A stretch of 29,908 nucleotides of DNA from Bacteroidaceae bacterium. GTDB lineage: Bacteria; Bacteroidota; Bacteroidia; Bacteroidales; Bacteroidaceae. Shown piece by piece: positions 1-7,485 of this stretch (its first letter is position 1; the number at the start of each line of letters is the position of its first letter). The stretch is taken from assembly GCA_900770705.1 (NCBI GenBank), contig CAAGLF010000037.1, positions 1 to 29,908 of the forward strand, in the 5' to 3' direction. The notes under the pieces were generated by a model that saw nothing but the letters and a program-made list of their open reading frames with translations, had not been told where the DNA came from and ran no database searches. The position numbers and the translations under genes were made by a program.

Positions 1-1
1 A

Positions 2-52
2 AAACTGGAAGCTACGGCCCGCCAGGAGGAACAGGAGCACCCGAAAGCATAA
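2..52 (+). CDS. C-terminal tail of a gene entering from the left edge (partial)
   Basis: Frame 2 reads KLEATARQEEQEHPKA and then a TAA stop. The charged, Glu/Gln-rich ending is a plausible protein tail, and a strong + strand terminator follows about 75 bases later, which fits a gene ending here. Frame 1 also stays open to position 60 (KTGSYGPPGG...), so the frame choice is uncertain. Nothing can be said about function from 16 residues. Confidence 0.35.
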   Translation, partial: KLEATARQEEQEHPKA

Positions 53-125
53 GAACGTAGCCCTTGCAGGCGGTACGAGACCATTATCCAGGGTTTCTGT
101 CCCACTCCGTCATCTATATCTGCTT

Positions 126-160
126 GGCGTGGACACGAAAGTCGCGTCCACGCCTTTCTT
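126..160 (+). terminator. intrinsic terminator for the upstream + strand gene
   Basis: GGCGTGGAC at 126-134 pairs perfectly with GTCCACGCC at 146-154 across an 11-base loop, and TTTCTT follows. It lies about 75 bases beyond the TAA at 50-52, so it most likely ends that transcript. Confidence 0.7.
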
Positions 161-251
161 CTGCTGTTCCGGGGCAGCCTGCCGGCACCGGACAGAAGTC
201 TGAGGGGGAAGGAGAAGTGGCGGACGCCACTGGCTGTAACTGCAAGCCTAT

Positions 252-307
252 AAAAAAACGGCTCTCATACGGAGAAGCAGGGAAGTGATTCCTCCGGATG
301 AGAGCCG
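252..307 (-). terminator. intrinsic terminator of the tdk-to-ndh transcript
   Basis: CGGCTCTCAT at 259-268 and ATGAGAGCCG at 298-307 form a perfect 10-bp stem. It is extended by CGGAG/CTCCG (270-274 with 292-296) after one mismatch. Read on the minus strand, the stem is followed at once by seven Ts (A-run at 252-258). It lies about 90 bases beyond the ndh stop codon. Confidence 0.8.
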
Positions 308-394
308 ATGTGCCGAGATGCCTGAGCGATACGTGTAGAACGGCAACTTCAGCCGCCTACACATTATTTATATATAGGTAGAGAGCAGACGCAG

Positions 395-1750
395 CTACTC
401 GTCATCGCCGCTGTCCAGGTCCTTGCCCCAGTGCGAGGAGGCAAGGTACTGTTCCCGCTCTCTGACCTCCTTGGCCTTGCGGGCATATATAATCATTCTG
501 AGCGACTGGCTGTAGGAGAAATAGTTCCACATCCAGTTGAATAGTACAATGAGTTTGTTGCGTACGCCCAGTATACTGCGCAAATGTACGACGAGCCACA
601 TCACCCACGCCCAGAAACCGGCCATTCGGATGTGGCTGAATTCTGCGACGGCGCGGTTGCGACCCACGGTGGCCATTGCTCCGAGGTTTTTGTAGCGGAA
701 AGGTTTCAGTTCCTGGCCCTTCTCCATTCGAAGCAGGTTTCTGGCCAGCAGGTTGCCCTGCTGAATGGCTACTTGTGCCAGCTGCGGATGGCCGCCGCGC
801 CAGGCCGGATCACCTTCCTCCATAATGCATTGGTCGCCAATGGCGAAGACGCCGTCGAGGCCGGCCACGCGGTTGAATTCGTCCACCTTGATACGTCGTC
901 CGCGCCCCAGATGTTCGGCTCCGAGGCCGCCCACCTCTTGTGCGGCCACGCCACTCACCCAGATGAAGGTGCGCGTGGCAATGGACGAGCCGTCTTTCAG
1001 CATTACGCGGTGGTCTTGATAGTCTGTCACCATCTTACCGAGCAGTATGTTGACCCCCATCCGCCGCAGGAAGCTCTCCACTTTTGCCGAAGTCTCCCGC
1101 GACATAGCCGGCAGCAGCCGTTCGCCGGCTTCTATCAGATATATGTTCATCAAGCTGGTCGGCAGGTCGGGATAGTCCTTAGGCATTACGAAATTCTTCA
1201 TTTCCGAGAGTGCGCCGGCTATCTCTACGCCGGTGGCTCCGCCTCCCACGATGACGACATTCAGTAGTTCTTGCCGCTCCTGGTCTCTGGAGCAGGTCAA
1301 GGCCCGTTCGAAGTTGTCGAGCAGGGCATTGCGGAGGCCCATAGCCTCAGATACGTTCTTCATCGGCATAGCCTCTTCCTCGACATGCTTGTTTCCGAAG
1401 AAATTGGTGGTGGTTCCGGCGGCCAGCACGAGGTAGTCGTAGTGACACTTGCCTATGCTCGTCTGAATGATTTTGTGTTCGGGAAATATGGAACGGACTT
1501 CCGCCATCCGGTAGTAGAAGTTTTTGCGCTTCTGGAAGAGCTTGCGGAACGGGAAACTGATACTCGAGGGTTCGATGCCACTGGAGGCTATCTGATAAAT
1601 GAGTGGCGGAAACTGATGATAGTTGTTCTTGTCAATCAGAACGACCTCGAAATTGCTTCCGCGGAGTTTGTTGGCGATTTTGAGTCCTCCGAAACCGCCG
1701 CCTACGATGACAACGCGTTTTCTGTCGGATTTGGGGATATTGATGGCCAT
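395..1750 (-). CDS. ndh: type II NADH:quinone oxidoreductase (NDH-2)
   Basis: 451 residues, usual length for NDH-2. This single-subunit FAD enzyme oxidises NADH and reduces the membrane quinone without pumping ions. An N-terminal Rossmann motif VVIVGGGFGGL (residues 13-23) binds FAD. A second, VVIVGGGATG (165-174), binds NADH. The FAD-closing motif AIGDQC is at 303-308, and the quinone-site motif AQVAIQQG at 325-332 separates NDH-2 from soluble disulfide reductases. The last ~80 residues are rich in Trp, Phe and Leu with basic residues (about 375-430), fitting the C-terminal membrane-binding helices of the family. No redox-active CxxC pair is seen, as expected. It is the last gene of the minus-strand cluster, 33 bases after the small membrane protein, and is followed by a strong terminator. 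The start is the only ATG before the first Rossmann strand. Confidence 0.9.
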   Translation of the reverse strand: MAINIPKSDRKRVVIVGGGFGGLKIANKLRGSNFEVVLIDKNNYHQFPPLIYQIASSGIEPSSISFPFRKLFQKRKNFYYRMAEVRSIFPEHKIIQTSIGKCHYDYLVLAAGTTTNFFGNKHVEEEAMPMKNVSEAMGLRNALLDNFERALTCSRDQERQELLNVVIVGGGATGVEIAGALSEMKNFVMPKDYPDLPTSLMNIYLIEAGERLLPAMSRETSAKVESFLRRMGVNILLGKMVTDYQDHRVMLKDGSSIATRTFIWVSGVAAQEVGGLGAEHLGRGRRIKVDEFNRVAGLDGVFAIGDQCIMEEGDPAWRGGHPQLAQVAIQQGNLLARNLLRMEKGQELKPFRYKNLGAMATVGRNRAVAEFSHIRMAGFWAWVMWLVVHLRSILGVRNKLIVLFNWMWNYFSYSQSLRMIIYARKAKEVREREQYLASSHWGKDLDSGDDE

Positions 1751-1783
1751 AGAAGTTGGATGATGAGGGGGTTGTTTTTCCGT

Positions 1784-2173
1784 TTACAACAGCAGGCAGG
1801 CCGCACCACTGCATAGCATTGTGATGAATAGCGGGGTAAAACGGTAGCGCCACAGCCCTGCCACGCCGATTACTGTCAGCACCAGGCAGTTCCCCAGCAC
1901 CCAGGGGGTGGAGGGAGGTGCTGCTGTCCAGCCTGCCACAGCGGCGGCCGTAAGGAGCAGTGCCGCGATGAGCGTAGGCAGGTGGCACCTTCCGTAGTCT
2001 CCCACGCTGCGGAGCGAGGCTATGGCGGCGGCTGTCAGGCCACAGGCCGTGCCCCTTAGCACCGCCGTGGCGGTGGGGTGGTCAGACAGCCAGCAAAGCC
2101 ACACTGCATATACTGCTATGCTCCATAGCAGGCAGAGCCACACGGTGCGCATTCGTCGGGGAGAAAATGGCAT
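1784..2173 (-). CDS. small integral membrane protein, unknown function
   Basis: 129 residues with about five hydrophobic stretches (roughly residues 10-28, 37-56, 67-88, 90-108 and 112-129) and few charges apart from a basic start (MPFSPRRMR). This suggests a polytopic inner-membrane protein, with the last helix running to the very C-terminus. An internal ATG at residue 8 (position 2152) is an alternative start. I do not recognise the family. It sits between the DUF4301 gene (60 bases upstream) and ndh (33 bases downstream) in the same orientation, so it is probably co-transcribed. No competing frame in this gap looks like protein. Coding status rests on the hydrophobic pattern and on how well it fills the gap. 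Confidence 0.6.
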   Translation of the reverse strand: MPFSPRRMRTVWLCLLWSIAVYAVWLCWLSDHPTATAVLRGTACGLTAAAIASLRSVGDYGRCHLPTLIAALLLTAAAVAGWTAAPPSTPWVLGNCLVLTVIGVAGLWRYRFTPLFITMLCSGAACLLL

Positions 2174-2233
2174 AGGCTGAAAAAGGGAAATTCCCCGGGG
2201 CCGCCAGCGGCGGGTCCCGAGGAAGGTGGAAGT

Positions 2234-3757
2234 TTATTGGTGTTGGTCGCGATAGAGGTCGTTCACGGTCTTTACGGGATTGAAGGTAGAGAGCGGTACC
2301 TCTACGAATACGGTGCTCCAGTCGGACATCGCGCCGTTCCATAGGCCGGGCAGTTCGAGTGCCTTGAGTTCCCGTCCGTCCTTGCTCTTGTGGGAGATGA
2401 AGCCGGTGGCGGGATCGACGTAGCGAGGCAGGTCGAAGTGTTTTCCCTGGTAGTCCTTCAGGGCACAGACGAGGTCTACGGGGTTGAAGTGGGTGCCCTG
2501 CTCGAACATAGCACGCTTCTCGTCGTCCGTCATGTCGATCTGCGAGCTTTCCAGTATCTGCAAAGACACCGTTCCGTCGGGATTGTAGGCCAGGAAGGGG
2601 CCACCGCCGGGCTCGCCTACGTTGCGCACCATTCCGCATACGCGCATAGGACGGTTCAGCTTGGTGCGGATGTAGATGGCGAGCTCTGTATCTTCGAGCA
2701 CCTTGGTCTCCGGATTTTTGCAGCAGAGTTTTTTCTGTACGAACTGCAACATTTCCCGCAGTTCCTCCATTGTATATTGTCCGCTGTCGAGCTTACGCAG
2801 ATATTCGAAGGCCTGCGCTTGCAGTTTCACGAGTATGCCGGCCAGAAGTTGCTTGTATCTCACGGTGTCGTCCTTGAGTCTGTCGGGCACGACGTTGTCG
2901 ATGTTTTTCACGAAGACGATGTCGGCATCGATGTCGTTGAGGTTTTCTATCAGGGCGCCGTGTCCGCCGGGACGGAAGAGCAGGTTGCCGTTCTTGTCGC
3001 GGAACAAGGTGTTGTCGGGAGCCACGGCGATAGTGTCGGTGCTGGCTTTCTGCTCGGAAAAGCTGATGTCGTACTTGGCGTTGTATTGTTTCTCATATTT
3101 GCCGCACACTTCCGTCACGAGTTTCTCGAAGAGCGCACGATGTTCGGCCGACACGGTGAAGTGTACGTTCACGCTGCCGTTGCCTCCCCGGGCATAGAGG
3201 GCGCCTTCCACCAGATGTTCTTCGAGCGGGGTGCGCACTTCGTTTTCGTAGGTGTGGAACTTGAGCAGTCCCTTGGGCAGCGCGCCGTAGTTGAGGCCTT
3301 CAGCGCCGAGCAGTGCCCGCACTACGTCCTTGTAGCGGCCTTCGCGTACGAGCGTTCCCACGCTGTGGTTGTACAGACGTCGGCAGGCGGCGTCGAGGTC
3401 GGGGCGGAAAGCGGCGTCGTCGAGGCGGTTGAAGAATTTCAGTTCGAAGTCGGTGGTTGGTTCGTCGTAGTCGGCGTCGATGAAGGCGAACAAGTCTTTG
3501 AACATACGGCTGGCGGCACCCGAAGCCGGTACGAATTTTACGATACGGTGGCCAGACTCCTGCCGATAGTCCTCCCAGGCGTTCAGAGCCTCGTCGGTCT
3601 CTTCCTTACGGGGGGCCAGGATTCCCTTTCCGACGCCGGCCGCGCTGCTGAGGCGGAGGTAGGGGAAACCTTGCTTGAAGCAATCGAGCTGGTGGGCCAG
3701 CTGCGTTTCCGTGATGCCTTTCTTTGCTAAAAGAGCTTTGTCGTTTTCTGTCAACAT
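2234..3757 (-). CDS. DUF4301 family protein, possible nucleotidyltransferase fold
   Basis: 507 residues, a length and N-terminus (MLTENDKALLAKKGI) I recognise from the Bacteroidales DUF4301 family, which has no assigned function known to me. Visible motifs resemble UDP-sugar pyrophosphorylases of the UDPGP type. VPASGAASRM (76-85) sits where a nucleotide-binding loop such as LxGGxGTRL would be. FSEQ (233-236) recalls the FxQ segment, RPGGHGALIENL (262-273) recalls PxGHGxIxxxL, and VKNIDNVV (283-290) recalls the VSNVDNL motif. From these I infer a GT-A-like nucleotidyltransferase domain; this is not established. No signal peptide or membrane segment, so cytoplasmic. It follows tdk by 60 bases and precedes the small membrane protein. 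The start ATG begins the conserved N-terminal segment. Confidence 0.85.
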   Translation of the reverse strand: MLTENDKALLAKKGITETQLAHQLDCFKQGFPYLRLSSAAGVGKGILAPRKEETDEALNAWEDYRQESGHRIVKFVPASGAASRMFKDLFAFIDADYDEPTTDFELKFFNRLDDAAFRPDLDAACRRLYNHSVGTLVREGRYKDVVRALLGAEGLNYGALPKGLLKFHTYENEVRTPLEEHLVEGALYARGGNGSVNVHFTVSAEHRALFEKLVTEVCGKYEKQYNAKYDISFSEQKASTDTIAVAPDNTLFRDKNGNLLFRPGGHGALIENLNDIDADIVFVKNIDNVVPDRLKDDTVRYKQLLAGILVKLQAQAFEYLRKLDSGQYTMEELREMLQFVQKKLCCKNPETKVLEDTELAIYIRTKLNRPMRVCGMVRNVGEPGGGPFLAYNPDGTVSLQILESSQIDMTDDEKRAMFEQGTHFNPVDLVCALKDYQGKHFDLPRYVDPATGFISHKSKDGRELKALELPGLWNGAMSDWSTVFVEVPLSTFNPVKTVNDLYRDQHQ

Positions 3758-3817
3758 AGTTATGGTAGTTTTAAGGTTGTCCGCGATGTGTGTATGTCCG
3801 GCGGCACGGCTGGTGCG

Positions 3818-4408
3818 TCAGTCGGTCTTCCGTTGCTGCTCCTCGAGTGCCCGGTGGTAGCAGTGGCGACACAGGGGCTCGTACTCCTGCTGTTCGCCCA
3901 GCAACACGCGCCGGTCGCCTTCGACTTTGCGGTGGCTGATGTAAGCCAGGCTGCCGCAGCGCACGCAGATGGCGTGTACTTTTGTCACGTCGTCGGCGAT
4001 GGCGCAGAGAGCCGGCATAGGTCCGAAGGGTATGCCCTGGAAATCCATGTCGAGCCCCGCGATAATCACGCGTTTGCCGGCAGCTGCGAGTGTGTTGCAC
4101 ACTTCTACGAGCGCGTTGTCGAAGAATTGTGCTTCGTCCACGCCCACCACTTCGGCGCCTTCGGCCAGCAGGAGCAGGCTCTCGGCCGAGTCGACGGGCG
4201 TCGAGGCTATGCTGTTGGCGTCGTGGCTCACTACGTCCTCATCGGAGTACCGTGTGTCGATGGCAGGCTTATATATTTCCACCTTCTGGCGGGCAAATTT
4301 TGCCCGTTTCAGCCGGCGTATCAATTCCTCCGTCTTGCCGGAAAACATAGAGCCGCAGATGACTTCTATGCGGCCGCGGCGTAGGTTTTCTTCCTGATAG
4401 GGTTGCAT
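3818..4408 (-). CDS. tdk: thymidine kinase (type II)
   Basis: Phosphorylates thymidine with ATP to dTMP in the pyrimidine salvage pathway. With the start at 4408 the protein has 196 residues (MQPYQEENLRRGRIEV...), the usual size of the tetrameric type II enzyme. The P-loop GSMFSGKTEE is at residues 19-28 and the Walker B/catalytic motif DEAQFF at 91-96 (E92 is the expected base). There is a C-terminal zinc site of two Cys pairs (CVRC and CRHC), with a lasso segment between them. An in-frame ATG at 4474 would add 22 residues (MYCQPVGV...) unlike the family N-terminus, so I prefer 4408. It is the first gene of the minus-strand cluster. A -7-like box AAATTTTG (minus strand, 4479-4472) could serve it, but the match is imperfect. 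Confidence 0.95.
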   Translation of the reverse strand: MQPYQEENLRRGRIEVICGSMFSGKTEELIRRLKRAKFARQKVEIYKPAIDTRYSDEDVVSHDANSIASTPVDSAESLLLLAEGAEVVGVDEAQFFDNALVEVCNTLAAAGKRVIIAGLDMDFQGIPFGPMPALCAIADDVTKVHAICVRCGSLAYISHRKVEGDRRVLLGEQQEYEPLCRHCYHRALEEQQRKTD

Positions 4409-4603
4409 GTTATATGTGTGGTCCGGTTTTTCGTAATACAGCAGCGAAGTTACGCCAACGGGCTGACAATACAAAATTTTGCTCCCGCTTTTTCACGAAA
4501 AGTCGCGATTGGTATGCTTTTTGTCTTTCTACGAGGTACCGGACGAGGCGTTGCAGGCGTCTTTGCCGGCGGTGGAAAAACCTCCTGCGTAGTGCCGTGG
4601 AAT

Positions 4604-4687
4604 TTCTGCGGCGAAAAAATTTTTTTCTGAGCCGAAAGGAAAAACTTCTGAGCCGAAAGAAAAAACTATCGCCGTAGTTGTTTCGCC
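4604..4687. repeat. 21-bp tandem array, copy A (four units)
   Basis: Four consecutive 21-base units begin at 4604, 4625, 4646 and 4667. The first carries TTCTGCGGCG plus an A/T run. The second and third are TTCTGAGCCGAAAG-type units ending in an A-run and C, and differ from each other by one base. The fourth starts TATCGCCG, which resembles the reverse complement of the TTCTGCGGCG core. The same unit recurs in the gaps at 6692-6754 and 9641-9724; unit 3 here matches the first unit at 9641 in 19 of 21 bases. There are no spacers, so this is not a CRISPR. Confidence 0.8.
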
Positions 4688-4720
4688 GCCGGACTATCTC
4701 CCCGCGAATTTTGTTCGGGC

Positions 4721-4754
4721 TTTGCCGCCTATTCGGCTAATTTGCTTACCTTTG
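4721..4754 (+). promoter_or_regulatory. Bacteroidetes-type promoter for the TPR protein gene
   Basis: TACCTTTG at 4747-4754 matches the -7 consensus TAnnTTTG. A TTTG at 4721-4724 lies 22 bases upstream as a possible -33 box. Transcription would start near 4761, giving a leader of about 45 bases before the ATG at 4806. This rules out the longer open frame beginning at 4722. Confidence 0.65.
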
Positions 4755-4805
4755 TCAGCCGGTAGGCGGCCGCTCTCCGTATTACCATTTAATTCCGGCA
4801 TAGAT

Positions 4806-6668
4806 ATGAAAGAATTTTTACGCTTTATATGGCCTTGGCTCCTCGTAGCTGCCGTCTGTGTGGTGGGACTGTGGGCAGACTCTCCCCTGCTCGTCCCGGT
4901 AGTGGTCCTGTTTATGCTGCTTGTGTATGGCGGGGATCCATACAACAGCCTCAGGAAGCGCTTCAGGGAGTACCGCCGCGAATCGCCGCGCCTCAAGGAC
5001 GAAGACAGCAAGGCCCTGATGGAGAGCGTGCTCCGCGGCCTGAATGCGACTTACCGCGTGGAGGAAGCGGATGACGAATGGCGCTTCAACTTCAGATTCC
5101 AGAAGCGGCATTTCGTGGCATATGTGATGCGCACTCCCGTAGCTTGCCGCATCTACTACCCCTTCTGCCTGGAGTATCCGGCCGACCGCATTGCCTTGCT
5201 GCAGGAAGCCGTCAACAACTTCAACACGCTGGGACACTTCTACTATGCCAGCTACACCTACGACGAGGAGAAGAATGTCTACGACGTGCATTTCACCTCC
5301 TTCTACAACTTCTCCCGCCTTGACGACAATGCGATTCAGGACTTTGGCAGCCTGTTGGAATCCTTTTTCGACGCACAGCGCGGCTTCTCCGAGTCCTTCG
5401 AACAGCAGATTGCCCAGGCCGCCGAAAGCAGTGCGCCGGAAAGTGAGGCAGCCACCGAACGCGAGGACTTTCTCGTGCACGAACTGGAGATAGAAGAGGA
5501 CACAGAGATGCCTATGCCCCGCCTCGACGCCGGCGGAACGCTCTCACTGGCTGAATATGCCGACATCGTGCACGGTCTGCGCACGTTGCGCTTCCTTTCT
5601 CTCGACGCCGTGGTGGCCGGCAGCCACGTCGGCCTCACCAACGCCGACGAAATAGCGGCTTTCCAGCCGGTAAGCCTCCTGTTCGACGGAAACGGCGCCT
5701 TCCGCACCGACCTGGGCGACACCGGAGTGCTCCTCACGGCCTCGTTTGTGCCGACAGCAGAGCCCGACGGGCAGAAACACCGCAGTCTCACCCTGCAGCT
5801 CCGACCGGCCGCCGCGGCAATGGGCACCAACTACGTACGTGCGGTGAGCTACTACGACCCCTCGAACGAGATGACCGACAAGTTGCTCGCCTCTGGCACC
5901 CACTCCGTCTACTGCCACGACCTGATGCTGGCCTGCGACGTCACTTCCCCCGAGCAGCGCCTTGCCGAGTACCGCTATATGCGCCAGGATATGGCCGACA
6001 AGCTCGCCGATGGAAAGGCGGACGAACTTACGCCCGAGCAGAGTATCCTCCGCTACACCTCCGACCCCGATACAGGCTCTTTGCTCTATTGGGGACGAAA
6101 GAACTTCGAGCGCGAGTGCTACGCCGACGCCTATCCGTCGCTCCGGATGGCCTACAAGCGTATTTCCAGCAATCTCCCGAAGATGACGAACGCCGACCGC
6201 GAGACCTTGTACGCCACGGCCTATCTCCTGGGCGTCACCTCAATGAAGTTGCACCACTATGAGGAGGCCTTCTACTATCTGCAGCATTTGCGCGAGCACC
6301 CCAATCCGCGCTATATCCGCGCTTTTGTCAACTGTCTGGTCAACTGCGGCGACATCCGTGCCGGCTACTTCATCTCCGACACCATCGAGACGCTCCGCAA
6401 CCGCTGGGCCGGCGAAGAGGAGGTGCCCGAGGAGGTCGGACTGCTGGTGGATTTTCTCCACCGGCGCCTGCTCTCCGTGATGTGGCGCTACAAGGACTAC
6501 AGGCAGTGCCGCCTGATGTGCCGGCAACTGAAGGGGAATCCCCGGATGCGGCCCTTCCTCGAACGCTTCCGCCAGCGACTCGACGCGGCCGACCCCGAAG
6601 GCGCCCGAGAGGAGGCCGAAGAAGTCACACGCGAGGCCACAGACCTGAGCGCCGACCTGCAACTCTGA
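4806..6668 (+). CDS. membrane-anchored protein with YbjN-like and TPR-like regions
   Basis: 620 residues from the ATG at 4806; the longer frame from 4722 would include its own promoter. The N-terminus (MKEFLRFIWPWLL...) has two hydrophobic segments, about residues 5-22 and 24-42, so it is probably anchored in the inner membrane. Residues about 60-200 alternate strands and helices, with an 'LQEAVNNFNTLGHFYYA' segment that resembles the YbjN/chaperone-like fold (inference). An acidic, Glu/Ala-rich linker follows (about 205-230), then a second globular part. From about 425 to 570 there are paired helices rich in Tyr/Ala/Leu (YADAYPSLRMAYKRI, HHYEEAFYYLQHL, YKDYRQCRLMCRQL) that look like TPR units. 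The C-terminus is strongly acidic. Function unknown; possibly a Bacteroidales-specific scaffold. It stands alone between its promoter and repeat array B, 157 bases before rpe. Confidence 0.8.
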   Translation: MKEFLRFIWPWLLVAAVCVVGLWADSPLLVPVVVLFMLLVYGGDPYNSLRKRFREYRRESPRLKDEDSKALMESVLRGLNATYRVEEADDEWRFNFRFQKRHFVAYVMRTPVACRIYYPFCLEYPADRIALLQEAVNNFNTLGHFYYASYTYDEEKNVYDVHFTSFYNFSRLDDNAIQDFGSLLESFFDAQRGFSESFEQQIAQAAESSAPESEAATEREDFLVHELEIEEDTEMPMPRLDAGGTLSLAEYADIVHGLRTLRFLSLDAVVAGSHVGLTNADEIAAFQPVSLLFDGNGAFRTDLGDTGVLLTASFVPTAEPDGQKHRSLTLQLRPAAAAMGTNYVRAVSYYDPSNEMTDKLLASGTHSVYCHDLMLACDVTSPEQRLAEYRYMRQDMADKLADGKADELTPEQSILRYTSDPDTGSLLYWGRKNFERECYADAYPSLRMAYKRISSNLPKMTNADRETLYATAYLLGVTSMKLHHYEEAFYYLQHLREHPNPRYIRAFVNCLVNCGDIRAGYFISDTIETLRNRWAGEEEVPEEVGLLVDFLHRRLLSVMWRYKDYRQCRLMCRQLKGNPRMRPFLERFRQRLDAADPEGAREEAEEVTREATDLSADLQL

Positions 6669-6691
6669 GCGGCCACGTACCTCGGCGAAAC

Positions 6692-6754
6692 TTCTGCGGC
6701 GTCAGGAAAAACTATCGCCGCAGAAAAAAAAACTTCCGCCGCAGAAATTTTTCC
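6692..6754. repeat. 21-bp tandem array, copy B (three units)
   Basis: Three 21-base units begin at 6692, 6713 and 6734, starting 24 bases after the preceding stop codon. The first has the core TTCTGCGGCG (6692-6701). The second and third carry its exact reverse complement CGCCGCAGAA (6716-6725 and 6737-6746). The array can therefore fold into a 10-bp stem in two alternative ways. The last arm is followed by ATTTTTCC, so on the + strand it could act as an intrinsic terminator for the TPR protein gene. The flank GAAAC just before the first core is shared with copy C. Confidence 0.8.
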
Positions 6755-6825
6755 TAAGTCCGAGATACGGAATCCGACCGTCCGCCTCGGCCTGTCAACT
6801 ACGAAACTCCTATTCCCTACCAGCT

Positions 6826-7482
6826 ATGAAGAAAGAAATACTTGTGTCCCCCTCGCTCCTGTCCGCCGACTTCGGCAATCTGCAGCGCGACATAGAAATG
6901 CTGAACGCCTCCCGCTGCGACTGGTTCCACCTCGACGTAATGGATGGCGTGTTTGTTCCGAACATTTCCTTTGGCTTCCCCGTGATGGAGGCGATGGCTC
7001 GAAGCGCCAGGAAGCCGCTCGACGTGCATTTGATGATTGTAGAGCCGCAGAAGTTTGTGAAAGAAGTGAAAAAGTTGGGCGCACACGTGATGAACGTGCA
7101 CATGGAAGCGTGTACCCACCTACACCGCGTCATTCAGCAGATAAAAGACGAAGGCATGTTGGCCGGAGTGACGCTTAACCCCCACACACCCGTCAGCACC
7201 CTCAAGGAAATCATCTGCGATGTCGACCTCGTCATGCTGATGTCGGTCAATCCCGGCTTTGGCGGCCAAAAATTCATCGGGCATGCCGTGGAAAAGACGC
7301 GTCGCCTGCGCGAACTCATCGACAGGTCGGGCTCCGGAGCGCTTATTGAGGTAGACGGCGGCGTCAACCGCGCCACAGGAGCCCGTCTCGTCGAGGCAGG
7401 AGCCGATATCCTCGTGGCCGGCAGTGCTGTCTTCGGGGCTGCCGATCCGCTGGCCGAGATAGACGCCCTCAAAGCCTTGTAA
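6826..7482 (+). CDS. rpe: ribulose-phosphate 3-epimerase
   Basis: Interconverts D-ribulose 5-phosphate and D-xylulose 5-phosphate in the non-oxidative pentose phosphate pathway; cytoplasmic. 218 residues, the standard length of this TIM-barrel family. Family signatures are intact: SPSLLSADF near the start, FHLDVMDGVFVPN (34-46, with metal/catalytic H35 and D37), DVHLMI (H68), MSVNPGFGGQKF, the catalytic VDGGVN, and the phosphate-binding end of the barrel (ILVAGSAVF). The ATG at 6826 gives the normal N-terminus. No clear TAnnTTTG box was found in the 157-base gap upstream, which is mostly repeat array B. comEC begins three bases after the stop codon in the same frame, so the two are surely co-transcribed. 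Confidence 0.96.
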   Translation: MKKEILVSPSLLSADFGNLQRDIEMLNASRCDWFHLDVMDGVFVPNISFGFPVMEAMARSARKPLDVHLMIVEPQKFVKEVKKLGAHVMNVHMEACTHLHRVIQQIKDEGMLAGVTLNPHTPVSTLKEIICDVDLVMLMSVNPGFGGQKFIGHAVEKTRRLRELIDRSGSGALIEVDGGVNRATGARLVEAGADILVAGSAVFGAADPLAEIDALKAL

Positions 7483-7485
7483 GCG

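Larger units (their letters stand above)
53..394. other. intergenic region between convergent genes
   Basis: No convincing gene is present. The open frame at 64-288 has no homologous look and runs through the terminator stem at 126-154. The stretch holds two intrinsic terminators, one for each of the genes that end here (listed separately), plus a short AT-rich stretch (363-378) just beyond the ndh stop codon. Confidence 0.6.
4409..4805. other. divergent intergenic region with repeat array and promoters
   Basis: This gap between divergent tdk and the TPR protein gene holds three things: a possible weak tdk promoter near 4472-4479 (minus), a 21-bp repeat array at 4604-4687, and a clear + strand -7 box at 4747-4754. 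Open frames on the + strand at 4403-4677 are translations of the repeat units (for example FLSRKEK and LLSRKKK, seven codons per unit) and are not credible genes. Confidence 0.6.

Noticed and set aside
2390..3730. A 446-codon + strand open frame over the DUF4301 gene
   Set aside because: Shadow of a GC-rich gene; the minus-strand frame matches a known family over its full length.
4403..4677. Two short + strand open frames upstream of the TPR protein gene
   Set aside because: They are translations of the tdk leader and the 21-bp repeat units, with no promoter box of their own.
4604..4687. CRISPR array
   Set aside because: The 21-bp units are directly adjacent, without unique spacers, and no cas genes are present. 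The same holds for 6692-6754, 9641-9724 and 16317-16426.
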